Shown here: positions 28,029 through 36,079 of the stretch, piece by piece
Numbering within the stretch: position 1 is the first letter of the stretch
Layout: each line of letters opens with the position of its first letter
DNA from: an uncultured Bacteroides sp.
GTDB taxonomy: Bacteria; Bacteroidota; Bacteroidia; Bacteroidales; Bacteroidaceae
Direction of reading: 5' to 3'
Assembly: GCA_947074275.1 (NCBI GenBank)
Contig: CAMTPA010000029.1
Span: forward strand, 1-36,270
Length of the DNA: 36,270 bases
Made by a program: the position numbers and the translations under genes
Notes under the pieces: generated by a model
Databases searched by the model: none
What the model saw: the letters and a program-made list of their open reading frames with translations, nothing else
What the model was told of the DNA's origin: nothing

Positions 28029-29120
28029 ATGAGGTATATCATAACTGTATTATTTTTCTATATGGCTACTCTTAGCAGCTATGCCATATCAGTAGATAGT
28101 TTGTTGATAGACAAATTGGACAAACAGCTTCAAGCAGAAGATTATGTCAATGCTTGTAGTACGTATGTCGATGTTGTAGACCAGCTGAATGAGATTTATT
28201 ATGATATAAATTTGCACAAAGTAGAAGATTTGCAAAAAACTTACTCTATCGATGAGTTGGAGTTGGAAAATAAGATGCAATCTAATCGTCTGTTGCGCTC
28301 TTCTATTGGTTTTTGCGCTTTGTTTATTGTTTTGCTTGCGGTATGTATTCTGTATTTCAATAGATTGAATAAGCAAATTGCTCATTCGGAACAGGAGTTA
28401 CTTGATGCAAAAAAAATGGAAGAAGATTCTATTCGCAATAAAAGTCTTTTTTTGTCTAATATGAGCCACGAGATACGAACTCCACTAAATGCGTTGTCGG
28501 GTTTTTCGGAACTATTGGCTATGCCCGATTTGGATAATGCCACTCGTATGCAATGCAACGATTTAATTCAACTCAACTCGGAGCTTTTATTGAAATTGGT
28601 AAATGACGTTGTGGATATATCGTGTTTGGACATTGCCAATATGAAATTTCAAATTCGCCACTATGATGCGGTAGAAATCTGTGACGGTGTTGTAAAAACA
28701 ATATCTGCCATAAAACGCACCTCAGCCGAGATACAATTTGAAACAACGCTGTCAACTCTTATCATCGAAACAGATAAGGATAGGCTTCAACAGCTTTTAA
28801 TCAATCTTCTTGTGAATGCTACTAAGTTTACTAAAGAGGGTTTTATTGTGTTGAGATTGGAGCGAGTGATAGATAAGAAAGAGGCTCTGTTTTCGGTAAC
28901 AGATACAGGGTGTGGTATTCCAATCGAAAATCAAGCACAGATATTCAGTCGGTTCGAAAAATTGAATGAGCAATCAACAGGATTTGGTTTAGGACTTTCT
29001 ATCTGTCAGCTCATAGTGAAGCGTTTAGGAGGTACTATTTGGATTGACTCGGCTTATACCAACGGTGCTCGTTTCCTTTTTACTCATCCTTTGGTGCAGC
29101 CTATACGCAACAATCGATAG
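28029..29120 (+). CDS. Compact membrane sensor histidine kinase
   Basis: A 363-residue protein with a signal-like N-terminus (MRYIITVLFFYMATLSSYA), only about 70 periplasmic residues that look like the last stub of a TPR sensor ('DLQKTYSIDELELENKM', 67-83), a membrane helix (93-111) and a complete kinase core: HisKA with His147 (FLSNMSHEIRTPLNAL), N box (NLLVNATKFT, 259-268), G1 (DTGCGIP, 292-298) and G2 (GFGLGLSICQ, 318-327). There is no receiver domain. It follows the TPR pseudokinase by 12 bases, so the two are co-transcribed and probably act as a pair. The cognate response regulator is not adjacent. Confidence 0.9.
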   Translation: MRYIITVLFFYMATLSSYAISVDSLLIDKLDKQLQAEDYVNACSTYVDVVDQLNEIYYDINLHKVEDLQKTYSIDELELENKMQSNRLLRSSIGFCALFIVLLAVCILYFNRLNKQIAHSEQELLDAKKMEEDSIRNKSLFLSNMSHEIRTPLNALSGFSELLAMPDLDNATRMQCNDLIQLNSELLLKLVNDVVDISCLDIANMKFQIRHYDAVEICDGVVKTISAIKRTSAEIQFETTLSTLIIETDKDRLQQLLINLLVNATKFTKEGFIVLRLERVIDKKEALFSVTDTGCGIPIENQAQIFSRFEKLNEQSTGFGLGLSICQLIVKRLGGTIWIDSAYTNGARFLFTHPLVQPIRNNR

Positions 29121-29138
29121 GCTACTACATCTATTTTC

Positions 29139-30428
29139 TTACTTTACACCATCTATCAATTTAATAACTGCGTTCAACAGTGTTTCATCAGGGTCGCCGA
29201 AAGGAAGAAAGGTAGATAAATCACTTGTTTCGGTAATTGATACATTGGGAGTAAAACGTCCGTTTTGCCCTGTCTCTCCTTCACTGTTTGCTACATAGCA
29301 CACCACAGGACTAACAGCCCAACTCAAATTCGGGTTCATAAAACGTTCGGTAGCCATTCCCCAACAAGTGAGGTTTGTGCCAACCAATGCCCAGCATTTA
29401 AGTGGTGACAAGCAATTTAGAAACGTACCTGCTATGGAAGCGGAAGTTTGATTACTTGTGATTACAAACCCCTGTCTTATATTCAGGTTTGTTCCTCCTG
29501 CTATAAGTTCTGGGGCATAGATGAGATTACCGTCTTTATCAGTGTTTTTATTGTTGTAGGTTGTTGTGGCATACACGCTTCCCAGCGCACTCGAAGGAGC
29601 TAACAGGGTTGCCATCAATTGGCTGCAATCGAACGAGCCACCAGTGTTGTAGCGCAAATCAAGAGCAAAGTGAGTGATGTTTTGTTTGGCGAAATAGTTA
29701 GAAACTTCAAACAATTGCCTCTTGTATATATCGGGGTCGGTCAGTGTTCCATTGGTAAACTCTCCATATACTAAATATCCCAACCTTACTCCCGTAGTAG
29801 TGATAATGGTTGAATAGTAATGAATGGGGTTGTTGACAACAGGACGTATTGAACTCATTTCTGCGATGCCTGTTTGTACTATCTTCCACGAATCTTTCGA
29901 CTCTTCATCGGTAGCCAACACCACTTCGTATTTTCCAATCATAAGATCCAGAGGCTCACTCGAATCTAAGAGTGTGCTTGCATTGCTTCTGGTGATGACC
30001 GAACCATTAACTTCCATAATCCAATCACCGCGTTCCAGTCCTGCTTCTGACGCAGGTGAGCTTGCCTCCACGTAGCTCACCAAAGCATAATAAGCCGTAT
30101 CGTTTTCCACGCTTTTTTGCAGTTCGTAATTAAAACCGTAGCTTGGCAATGGTTCAAGATAAAGAGTATCTACTTGTGAGTAAAGATTGTCTTCGGCTTT
30201 GTATAGCAATGATTGTAGAAAAGTGGATGGTGCGCTAAAGTAATTTAGATATTTGCTTTGTGGTATTTCGTAATACCACAAATAGTTTTCGCGCATAATG
30301 CTGTCTATCCACTCATCGCGCGCTGTTTGCGAAGCGTATTCGGGCCAGCGATCTACTCCACAGGAGACAAAGTGAATGGTTATCAATAATATCGTTATCG
30401 GAAGTAAGAATAATCTCTTCAGTTTCAT
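29139..30428 (-). CDS. S41 (CtpA/Tsp-like) peptidase-family lipoprotein, Lys apparently absent
   Basis: I use the ATG at 30428 (429 residues); an upstream TTG at 30452 adds 8. It has a lipoprotein signal with Cys23 (TIHFVSCG), a PDZ-like segment (about 115-190, 'SPASEAGLERGDWIMEVNG') and the S41 core: 'RLGYLVYGEF' (215-224), 'FALDLRYNTGG' (254-264) and the nucleophile region 'ITSNQTSASIAGTF' with Ser329. The general-base Lys, normally in GEPTFGKG about 25 residues later, is not seen: the aligned text is VGTNLTCWGMATE (349-361). Activity is doubtful. The C-terminus resembles other Bacteroidales S41 lipoproteins. It is convergent with the kinase gene (18-base gap) and divergent from mnmA. Confidence 0.82.
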   Translation of the reverse strand: MKLKRLFLLPITILLITIHFVSCGVDRWPEYASQTARDEWIDSIMRENYLWYYEIPQSKYLNYFSAPSTFLQSLLYKAEDNLYSQVDTLYLEPLPSYGFNYELQKSVENDTAYYALVSYVEASSPASEAGLERGDWIMEVNGSVITRSNASTLLDSSEPLDLMIGKYEVVLATDEESKDSWKIVQTGIAEMSSIRPVVNNPIHYYSTIITTTGVRLGYLVYGEFTNGTLTDPDIYKRQLFEVSNYFAKQNITHFALDLRYNTGGSFDCSQLMATLLAPSSALGSVYATTTYNNKNTDKDGNLIYAPELIAGGTNLNIRQGFVITSNQTSASIAGTFLNCLSPLKCWALVGTNLTCWGMATERFMNPNLSWAVSPVVCYVANSEGETGQNGRFTPNVSITETSDLSTFLPFGDPDETLLNAVIKLIDGVK

Positions 30429-30449
30429 TGCATCAAGTTGTTTAAGTTG

Positions 30450-30457
30450 CAAATTTA
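30450..30457 (-). promoter_or_regulatory. -7 promoter box for the S41 lipoprotein gene
   Basis: On the minus strand this reads TAAATTTG, matching TAnnTTTG, 21 bases before the ATG at 30428; this also supports 30428 over the upstream TTG. Confidence 0.6.
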
Positions 30458-30536
30458 TGAAATACTTCTTTTTTCTACCATAATTGTGGTATAAAAATCC
30501 CTCTATTGTGCGATTGTGTTGGTGTTTGCCTCATTG

Positions 30537-30544
30537 TATTTTTG
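30537..30544 (+). promoter_or_regulatory. mnmA: -7 box almost touching the mnmA start
   Basis: TATTTTTG fits TAnnTTTG and ends only 4 bases before the ATG at 30549. A TTG at 30514-30516 sits 20 bases upstream, the normal -33 spacing. Transcription would begin at or within a few bases of the start codon, so the mRNA may be leaderless. Confidence 0.5.
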
Positions 30545-30548
30545 CAAA

Positions 30549-31619
30549 ATGGAAAAGATTGCAGCATTAATATCGGGTGGGGTAGATAGCTCTTTGGTAG
30601 TACATCAATTGTGTGAACAGGGCTATAAACCGTCGCTTTTTTATATTAAAATAGGAATGGATGGGGCTGAATATATGGATTGTTCGGCCGAAGAGGATAT
30701 TGAGCTCTGTAAAGTGATAGCCCGTAAGTATGGTTTGTCTTTTGAGATTGTAGATTTGCATCGGGAGTATTGGGACAATGTGGCGGCCTATGCCATTGAT
30801 AAGATTCGTGCAGGTCAGACACCAAATCCCGACGTGATGTGCAACAAGTTGATAAAGTTTGGTTGTTTTGAACAACGGGTGGGTAAAGATTTTGATTTTA
30901 CAGCAACGGGACATTATGCCACCACTGTGAATAGAGATGGCAAAACGTGGCTGGCTACTGCAAAAGACCCTGTGAAAGACCAAACGGATTTTTTGGCTCA
31001 GATTGATAGTTTGCAAGTTGCTAAGTTGATGTTTCCTATTGGACATTTGCTGAAATCGGAAGTGCGAAAACTTGCCGAAAAGGTGTCGCTACCTACTGCA
31101 AAACGACGTGATAGTCAGGGCATTTGTTTTTTGGGAAAAATAAACTACAATGACTTCGTGAGGCGGTTTTTAGGCGAAAAGCAAGGGCGGATTGTAGAGT
31201 TGGAAAGTGGAGCGATTTTAGGTACACATCAAGGATATTGGTTTCACACCATCGGACAGCGCAAAGGTTTGGGGTTGAGTGGTGGACCGTGGTTTGTGGT
31301 GCGCAAAGATGTTGAGAACAATATTGTGTACGTTTCGCGTGGATATGGTGTAGAAACGCAATATGGATATGAGTTTTCGATGCCCCACTTTCATTATATC
31401 ACCGATAATCCGTGGAGGGATAATTTGCGCGCTCCGATAGATGTAACTTTTAAGATAAGACACACGCCCGAATTTATCAAAGGTTCGTTGCTTCCGCTTG
31501 AACAAGGGTTTCATTTAGTGTCTTCGCAAAAACTGCAAGGCATTGCACCGGGTCAGTTTGGTGTAATCTACGATGCGCAGTCGCATTTATGTATTGGTAG
31601 TGGCGAAATAGAGGTTTAG
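30549..31619 (+). CDS. mnmA: tRNA-specific 2-thiouridylase MnmA
   Basis: From the ATG at 30549 (356 residues; a GTG at 30516 is in frame but lies upstream of the likely transcription start). MnmA makes 2-thiouridine at wobble position 34 of Lys, Glu and Gln tRNAs. Motifs: PP-loop '[16 protein letters not shown]' (5-20), '[17 protein letters not shown]' with the first catalytic Cys, 'TATGHYAT', 'KDQTDFLAQ', '[16 protein letters not shown]' with the second catalytic Cys, and the C-terminal '[22 protein letters not shown]' pieces. Length is normal. Transcribed alone; array B follows its stop. Confidence 0.95.
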   Translation: MEKIAALISGGVDSSLVVHQLCEQGYKPSLFYIKIGMDGAEYMDCSAEEDIELCKVIARKYGLSFEIVDLHREYWDNVAAYAIDKIRAGQTPNPDVMCNKLIKFGCFEQRVGKDFDFTATGHYATTVNRDGKTWLATAKDPVKDQTDFLAQIDSLQVAKLMFPIGHLLKSEVRKLAEKVSLPTAKRRDSQGICFLGKINYNDFVRRFLGEKQGRIVELESGAILGTHQGYWFHTIGQRKGLGLSGGPWFVVRKDVENNIVYVSRGYGVETQYGYEFSMPHFHYITDNPWRDNLRAPIDVTFKIRHTPEFIKGSLLPLEQGFHLVSSQKLQGIAPGQFGVIYDAQSHLCIGSGEIEV

Positions 31620-31670
31620 ATAATGGAGGCTCGTTGACCCCTGTGTGGCATATATCTATATGGGGTCTGC

Positions 31671-31758
31671 TGGCAAGGCCTATCTACCGACCTGGCAAGG
31701 CCTACCCACCGTGCTGGCAAGGCCTATCTACCAACAGGGAAAGGCTTTGCCAATAAAT
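31671..31758 (+). repeat. 22-bp tandem palindromic repeat array B
   Basis: Three well-conserved 22-base units (31671-31692, 31693-31714, 31715-31736) begin TGGCAAGGCCTA and continue TCTACC or CCCACC; a fourth degenerate unit (31737-31758) begins GGGAAAGGCTTTGCC. Two units contain the exact 13-mer AGGCCTATCTACC found in array A. The arms (TGGCA, GGTAG and their complements) surround GGCC, so single units and neighbours can pair. The array fills the 175-base spacer between convergent mnmA and the response-regulator gene. Confidence 0.9.
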
Positions 31759-31794
31759 GGGATATAATGACGTGCCAAATCATTGTGATTTTAG

Positions 31795-32457
31795 TTAGAT
31801 ATAATATTCGGCTAAATCGATGATACCTGCACGCATTGCATATTTGGTGGCTTCGTGCGCATTGTTTACTCCCAATTTGCGAAAAATATTTTTGCGGTGG
31901 CTATTGATGGTATGAAAGCTAAGATTCTTTTCTGCGGCAATTTCTTTGGTGGTCTTTCCCAAAGCAATTGATTTCAAAATAATCTTTTCGGTGTTCGTCA
32001 GTAAGTGGTCGTCGTCCTTGTTAAGCGTGGTGGCTTGTTGCAACGATTCTGATAAGAGCAAGTTGCTGATGTGGCTGCAAATAAACCGCTCTTTTTTGAT
32101 GATGTGCTGTATGGCAGCCAATATTTCTTCTTTCGAGCTATCTTTCATTACCACTCCAAAAGAGGTGCTCGCAAATAATATTTGCTTTAAGAAGGGTGTG
32201 CTCAATTCATCCGAGAACAATAGCCAACTCGATTGTTTGAAGCGTTGACTAAGCACTATCAACTCGTCTGCACTTGCAAAATCGAATAGTGTATAATCCA
32301 ATATCACCATTGCTTCGGTGTGAAGACGCAATTGGTCTATCAACTCCGATTTGTTTTTTGCGTCCAACAACAATATCTGCTCCTTTTGCTGTGCTATAAG
32401 AAATAGGATGCCAGCTTGAGTAATATCCTGATTGTCTGCTATGATAATGGTATTCAT
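31795..32457 (-). CDS. Orphan NarL/LuxR-family response regulator
   Basis: I start at the ATG at 32457 (220 residues); the open frame reaches 32601, but the extra 48 residues run through the neighbour's terminator and the promoter. The receiver domain (1 to about 125) has the Asp pair region (ADNQD, 7-11), likely phospho-acceptor Asp54 (VILDYTL), Ser82 and conserved Lys105 (VVMKD). The LuxR helix-turn-helix (about 150-215) reads 'LLTNTEKIILKSIALGKTTKEIA' and 'SFHTINSHRKNIFRKLGV' in part, which is complete. It should bind DNA when phosphorylated. No kinase is adjacent; three receiver-less kinases lie elsewhere in the window and are possible partners. Confidence 0.9.
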   Translation of the reverse strand: MNTIIIADNQDITQAGILFLIAQQKEQILLLDAKNKSELIDQLRLHTEAMVILDYTLFDFASADELIVLSQRFKQSSWLLFSDELSTPFLKQILFASTSFGVVMKDSSKEEILAAIQHIIKKERFICSHISNLLLSESLQQATTLNKDDDHLLTNTEKIILKSIALGKTTKEIAAEKNLSFHTINSHRKNIFRKLGVNNAHEATKYAMRAGIIDLAEYYI

Positions 32458-32487
32458 TGAATTTCTGAATTGATTATACAATAATTG

Positions 32488-32495
32488 CAAAGGTA
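32488..32495 (-). promoter_or_regulatory. -7 promoter box for the response regulator
   Basis: On the minus strand this reads TACCTTTG, a perfect TAnnTTTG match, 30 bases before the ATG at 32457. It also argues against the longer start. Confidence 0.65.
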
Positions 32496-32525
32496 GAAAA
32501 AATGAAATGAACGCCTTGTTTTTGG

Positions 32526-32562
32526 AAAAGAAAAAAGGCGCGAAGCCCAATTGCTCCGCGCC
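32526..32562 (-). terminator. Terminator after the DUF4251 gene
   Basis: GC stem GGCGCG / CGCGCC (32537-32542 and 32557-32562), extended by an AG/CT pair, followed on the minus strand by TTTTTTCTTTT. It lies 32 bases past the DUF4251 stop. Confidence 0.88.
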
Positions 32563-32594
32563 AATCAACGCTAAAAATAAATTATAAAAATGTG

Positions 32595-33173
32595 TTACCA
32601 AGAACGACCTTTGAATACGTCTGACTGACTAAGTGGAACTAAAGAACCGCTCAATGTCAAAGTGTTGGAGTTGAAATTTGGATTAACGGTAACGGTTGCA
32701 TTGTTATTTCCTTCGGTCAGGTTGATAAAGATTTGAGCCGAAATTCCAATACCTTGGATACTGAATGAGCAGTTCACATTACCTCTTTTATCCATATTCA
32801 TTTGCATATCCGATACAGTTCCGTCTACTGTAATACCACCAATTCCGTTAGGGCCAGGATAAGGAGTATTGAACGCAATCTGAACAGTACCTTTTTGTCC
32901 ATTCACCAACACAAAGTTTGTATTTGATGTAACAAAGCAATTTTGACCGTTGCGGAAAATAACTTGGTTTGCTTCAAGTACAAATTCTTGAGCTTTCAAC
33001 GCTTGGATAGCTTCTTGATATGCTGCCATATCTTCAGCTTGTGCCTGAGCTTTTGCTTGCGCTCTTTCAGCTTCTCTTTGTGCCTTACGTTGTTCACGTG
33101 ATGATTCTTGTGCGTACATCATTGTAGATGCGCTAACTAACACTAATGCTACTAATGCGATAAACTTCTTCAT
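32595..33173 (-). CDS. DUF4251 secreted protein
   Basis: A 192-residue exported protein with a signal peptide (MKKFIALVALVLVSASTMMYAQ), then a highly charged Ala/Glu/Arg/Lys/Gln helix (about 23-60, probable coiled coil), then the DUF4251 beta-rich domain: 'LEANQVIFRNGQNCFV', 'TNFVLVNGQKGTVQIAFN', 'GIGGITVDGTVSDMQM', 'NATVTVNPNFNSNTLTLSG' and the closing 'VFKGRSW'. The family is common in Bacteroidales and of unknown function, probably periplasmic. It has its own terminator, and a 58-base spacer from nhaC. Confidence 0.88.
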   Translation of the reverse strand: MKKFIALVALVLVSASTMMYAQESSREQRKAQREAERAQAKAQAQAEDMAAYQEAIQALKAQEFVLEANQVIFRNGQNCFVTSNTNFVLVNGQKGTVQIAFNTPYPGPNGIGGITVDGTVSDMQMNMDKRGNVNCSFSIQGIGISAQIFINLTEGNNNATVTVNPNFNSNTLTLSGSLVPLSQSDVFKGRSW

Positions 33174-33231
33174 GACTTTAATTTTTTGTTTAGGTTTAAT
33201 AATCGTTGTTCGTTTATTGCAAAAACAACTG

Positions 33232-34680
33232 CTATGAGATATTGTTCACTGGTTTCTTAATAATTTTATATCCGATGGCAGCAATTAAAATGCTCATTAG
33301 CGGACTGATAAGGTTGAAGAAGCAATAAGGTAGATAGGTCAGTGTAGAAACGTTCAGAATTGTGGCTTGCGTCATACCACAAGTGTTCCACGGGATAAGC
33401 ACTGAGGTGACGGTAACAGAGTCTTCGATGGTGCGGCTAAGTAGCTTACCTTCATACCCTTTTTTTCTGTATATGTTCTCAAACATATTGCCTGTGAGAA
33501 TGATGCTGATATACTGGTCGGCAGTAGTGAGGTTTAGTGAGATGCCGGCAGCAACAGTCGATGCTACCAAACTAACTCGCTTTTTCATAAAATGCAAAAA
33601 AACAGAAGTGATGCTACCTATCATTCCGCTTGCCGTCATCGCTCCACCAAAGCACATTGCGCAAAGAATGAGCCAAATGGTATAGAGCATCCCCGACATA
33701 CCACGTGTGGCTATTAGCTCGGTTAGTGTAGGGTCGGGGGTTTGCAGGCTGGTGCTGCCATACAGAGTCATCATTGCACCTTTGAATAGCGTGTTTGCAC
33801 TTTCTGTGTCGCTATTAGTTGCAGCTATTTCGCGTAACAAGTCGGGTTGAAAAATAATGGAAAAAACACCTGCAAGCAAGGTCGATAAGAACAGTGTAAT
33901 GATGGAGGGAACACGTTTTGCAATCAAAACACCTGTGACTACGGGCACGATGAGGAGCCACGGCGTAATGTGAAACTTGTTGGCAAGAGATGTGGTGAAC
34001 TCACTGATTTCGGACGTGTTGCTTCCGCTATTCATCAGGCCTACCACTGTAAATATAATCAGGGTGATGACCATAGAGGGAACGGTGGTGATAAGCATAT
34101 AGCGGATGTGCCTGAACAGAGGAGTGTCGGTGACAGAGGCTGCAAGCACCGTAGTGTCGGACAATGGCGACATTTTATCACCAAAGTAGGCTCCCGATAT
34201 GATGGCTCCTGCTATCCAGCCGTCGCTGAACCCTTGTGCTCTGCCTACGCCCAATAGAGCAATACCAATGGTGGCGATGGTAGTCCACGAACTACCAGTC
34301 ATCACCGATACCAAAGCGCATATAATGCAAGTAGATGCCAAGAAAAAACTTGGGTGAATCACTTTGATGCCATAATAAATTAGTGTGGGCACAATGCCGC
34401 TTATCATCCAAGCACCACTCAATGCCCCAATAATGAGCAGGATGATGATGGCAGGTGATACTCCCGAAATGTTGTTTATAATGGCAAGTTCAATATCTGT
34501 CCAGCTCACCTTGTAGAACACCATCCCAATGAAAATACAAATGGCGGTGGCGGTGAGTAGTGATACTTGGCTGCTTCCACTTAGCGCATCGCTACCAAAG
34601 GTGCGGATGGTGGCAAATAATAGAATGACCAGTGCGGCAACAGGTATTAGCGAGACAAGTGGCGAAGGTATATTCTTCAT
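33232..34680 (-). CDS. nhaC: NhaC-family Na+/H+ antiporter
   Basis: A 482-residue inner-membrane transporter with roughly twelve hydrophobic helices. NhaC-type motifs are clear: 'GALSGAWMISGIVPTLIYYG', 'VMTGSSWTTIATIGIALL', 'AGAIISGAYFGDKMSPLSDT' and 'CGMTQATIL'. It exchanges sodium for protons and helps keep pH and ion balance; some relatives exchange malate/lactate, so the substrate is not certain. Its start overlaps the end of the small membrane-protein gene by 4 bases (34677-34680), suggesting coupled translation. Confidence 0.92.
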   Translation of the reverse strand: MKNIPSPLVSLIPVAALVILLFATIRTFGSDALSGSSQVSLLTATAICIFIGMVFYKVSWTDIELAIINNISGVSPAIIILLIIGALSGAWMISGIVPTLIYYGIKVIHPSFFLASTCIICALVSVMTGSSWTTIATIGIALLGVGRAQGFSDGWIAGAIISGAYFGDKMSPLSDTTVLAASVTDTPLFRHIRYMLITTVPSMVITLIIFTVVGLMNSGSNTSEISEFTTSLANKFHITPWLLIVPVVTGVLIAKRVPSIITLFLSTLLAGVFSIIFQPDLLREIAATNSDTESANTLFKGAMMTLYGSTSLQTPDPTLTELIATRGMSGMLYTIWLILCAMCFGGAMTASGMIGSITSVFLHFMKKRVSLVASTVAAGISLNLTTADQYISIILTGNMFENIYRKKGYEGKLLSRTIEDSVTVTSVLIPWNTCGMTQATILNVSTLTYLPYCFFNLISPLMSILIAAIGYKIIKKPVNNIS

Positions 34681-35126
34681 ATTGTTTTATTCTTTTTATT
34701 AAGCCAACTATGACGGATGAACGATAGCCCCGTAAGCATCAAGGCCGATGATAATCCAGTATAAAAAATAGAGATGAAATCAGGAGGGAATAGGTTGAAC
34801 CGTCGGACAGTAAACCCCAACCCAATCATAAATAACATCACAACCCATCCTCTGAAATCGAAAAATGAAAAAGGACAACTCTTGTTTTGTCCCTTGTCAC
34901 CAATTCGTTTTGTATGCCTCCGGAACTGTTTCCGAAAGATGAAACAAAAGAATAATATAAATACAAGTAAAGAGAGGCAAATGTTTAGGGTGTTCACCTC
35001 TGTTTCGTTGCGCCAAGTCGTAACACCTATTTTGAGTATGTTGATGCCCGCTACAAACCACACAATGCCTGCTGTAACAAGTAGCGTGTTTTTGCTTACT
35101 CCATATTTTCTGATCAACTGCTTCAT
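34677..35126 (-). CDS. Small four-helix membrane protein, function unknown
   Basis: A 149-residue protein with four predicted membrane helices (about 16-34, 47-64, 90-106, 117-136) and a basic loop between helices 2 and 3 (RKQFRRHTKR). The pattern 'LLVTAGIVWFVAGINILKIG' and 'FFDFRGWVVMLFMIGLGFTVRR' reminds me of a widely spread uncharacterised family, but I cannot name it. It overlaps nhaC by 4 bases and lies 25 bases after the secreted His-rich gene, so the three form one leftward operon. Confidence 0.75.
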   Translation of the reverse strand: MKQLIRKYGVSKNTLLVTAGIVWFVAGINILKIGVTTWRNETEVNTLNICLSLLVFILFFCFIFRKQFRRHTKRIGDKGQNKSCPFSFFDFRGWVVMLFMIGLGFTVRRFNLFPPDFISIFYTGLSSALMLTGLSFIRHSWLNKKNKTI

Positions 35127-35151
35127 CCTCTTTTTGTGTATGGATGATATT

Positions 35152-35931
35152 TTAAGCGTTTTTTAGTGGAAGCCCCTTCTTCTTGAAGTGGCGTGCAAAG
35201 AAGCCATTTTGAGCTTTCAAGAAAAAAGTAGGGAGCTGTTGCTGGAGTATTATCAATACGGCATTCGCTCTTTCGCGCACATCGCCTATCTTTTTGGTGT
35301 CATCCATCATCTTGTTTATTTTTTTAGCTTCGTCGCCGCCCTTCAAGCTTTCGAATAGAGCTTTTTGTATGTCGGCTATGATTAAGTCTAAACTTTGTAA
35401 TGTGGCAATATTGGTGGTAGAATAGTCGCCTAAAAGGTGAATGTCGGTAATGATAGAGGCAAATGCGTTGGCGTAAGCACGCTGTGTACCAGCGATTTCA
35501 AAACCCAACACAGTACCTGTGGCTACCATCGATTCTCGGTTGCGGCGTGCTTGTTCTTTTATCACTTTGTCCCAAAAAGAATCTTGCACTTGCTTCGACC
35601 AATTTCGCTCTGCTACCAATTGCTGAAGAATATCGCAGCTACGCGGATTGGCATTGAAACCCCAATGAAAAAACACACGATGCCCGTAACGGTGCCACGT
35701 GAAATCTTGATGTGGTTTGTCGCGTAAGCCCGGGAAATAACCTATGGGATGATCGATGTTGTTATGAATGGTCAAGATCAGTCCGCTAATAGGTTCGCAT
35801 CTTTTGAATGGCAAAACCGAATAAATATCGGCTTCGTGACCATTGTTTTTGCCAGGATTTAAAGATTTGCTTTGTGCTGTCGTGAAGTTGATAATTGTAA
35901 TCAACGAAATCAATAAGATTCTAAGTGTCAT
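35152..35931 (-). CDS. Secreted His-rich protein resembling zinc phospholipase C/S1-P1 nuclease
   Basis: A 259-residue protein with a signal peptide (about 1-22, ending TTAQS). It has clustered His residues: H56 and H61 (IHNNIDHPIG), H74, H80 and H84, then 'HRVFFHWGF' (84-92), and 'DIHLLGDYST' (163-172) holding an HxxxD pair. Zinc-dependent phospholipases C and S1/P1 nucleases use such His/Asp sets, including HxxxD, to hold three zinc ions, so a zinc hydrolase of that fold is likely, but I cannot place every ligand. The C-terminal third is helical and basic. First gene of a leftward operon with a membrane protein and nhaC. Confidence 0.6.
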   Translation of the reverse strand: MTLRILLISLITIINFTTAQSKSLNPGKNNGHEADIYSVLPFKRCEPISGLILTIHNNIDHPIGYFPGLRDKPHQDFTWHRYGHRVFFHWGFNANPRSCDILQQLVAERNWSKQVQDSFWDKVIKEQARRNRESMVATGTVLGFEIAGTQRAYANAFASIITDIHLLGDYSTTNIATLQSLDLIIADIQKALFESLKGGDEAKKINKMMDDTKKIGDVRERANAVLIILQQQLPTFFLKAQNGFFARHFKKKGLPLKNA

Positions 35932-35962
35932 TGTATTGCTTTTTTCTGCTTTATAATTGACA

Positions 35963-35970
35963 CAAAGTTA
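35963..35970 (-). promoter_or_regulatory. -7 promoter box for the His-rich protein operon
   Basis: On the minus strand this reads TAACTTTG, a perfect TAnnTTTG match, 31 bases before the ATG at 35931. Confidence 0.65.
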
Positions 35971-36079
35971 CTATCTTTTCCTATATCACTAAAAAATGTG
36001 TCGATTATCTTCAAGAAAAGTATGAAAAAGAAACTCTTTTTTATACAAACGTTGAAAATAATCGATGTAACATATATCT

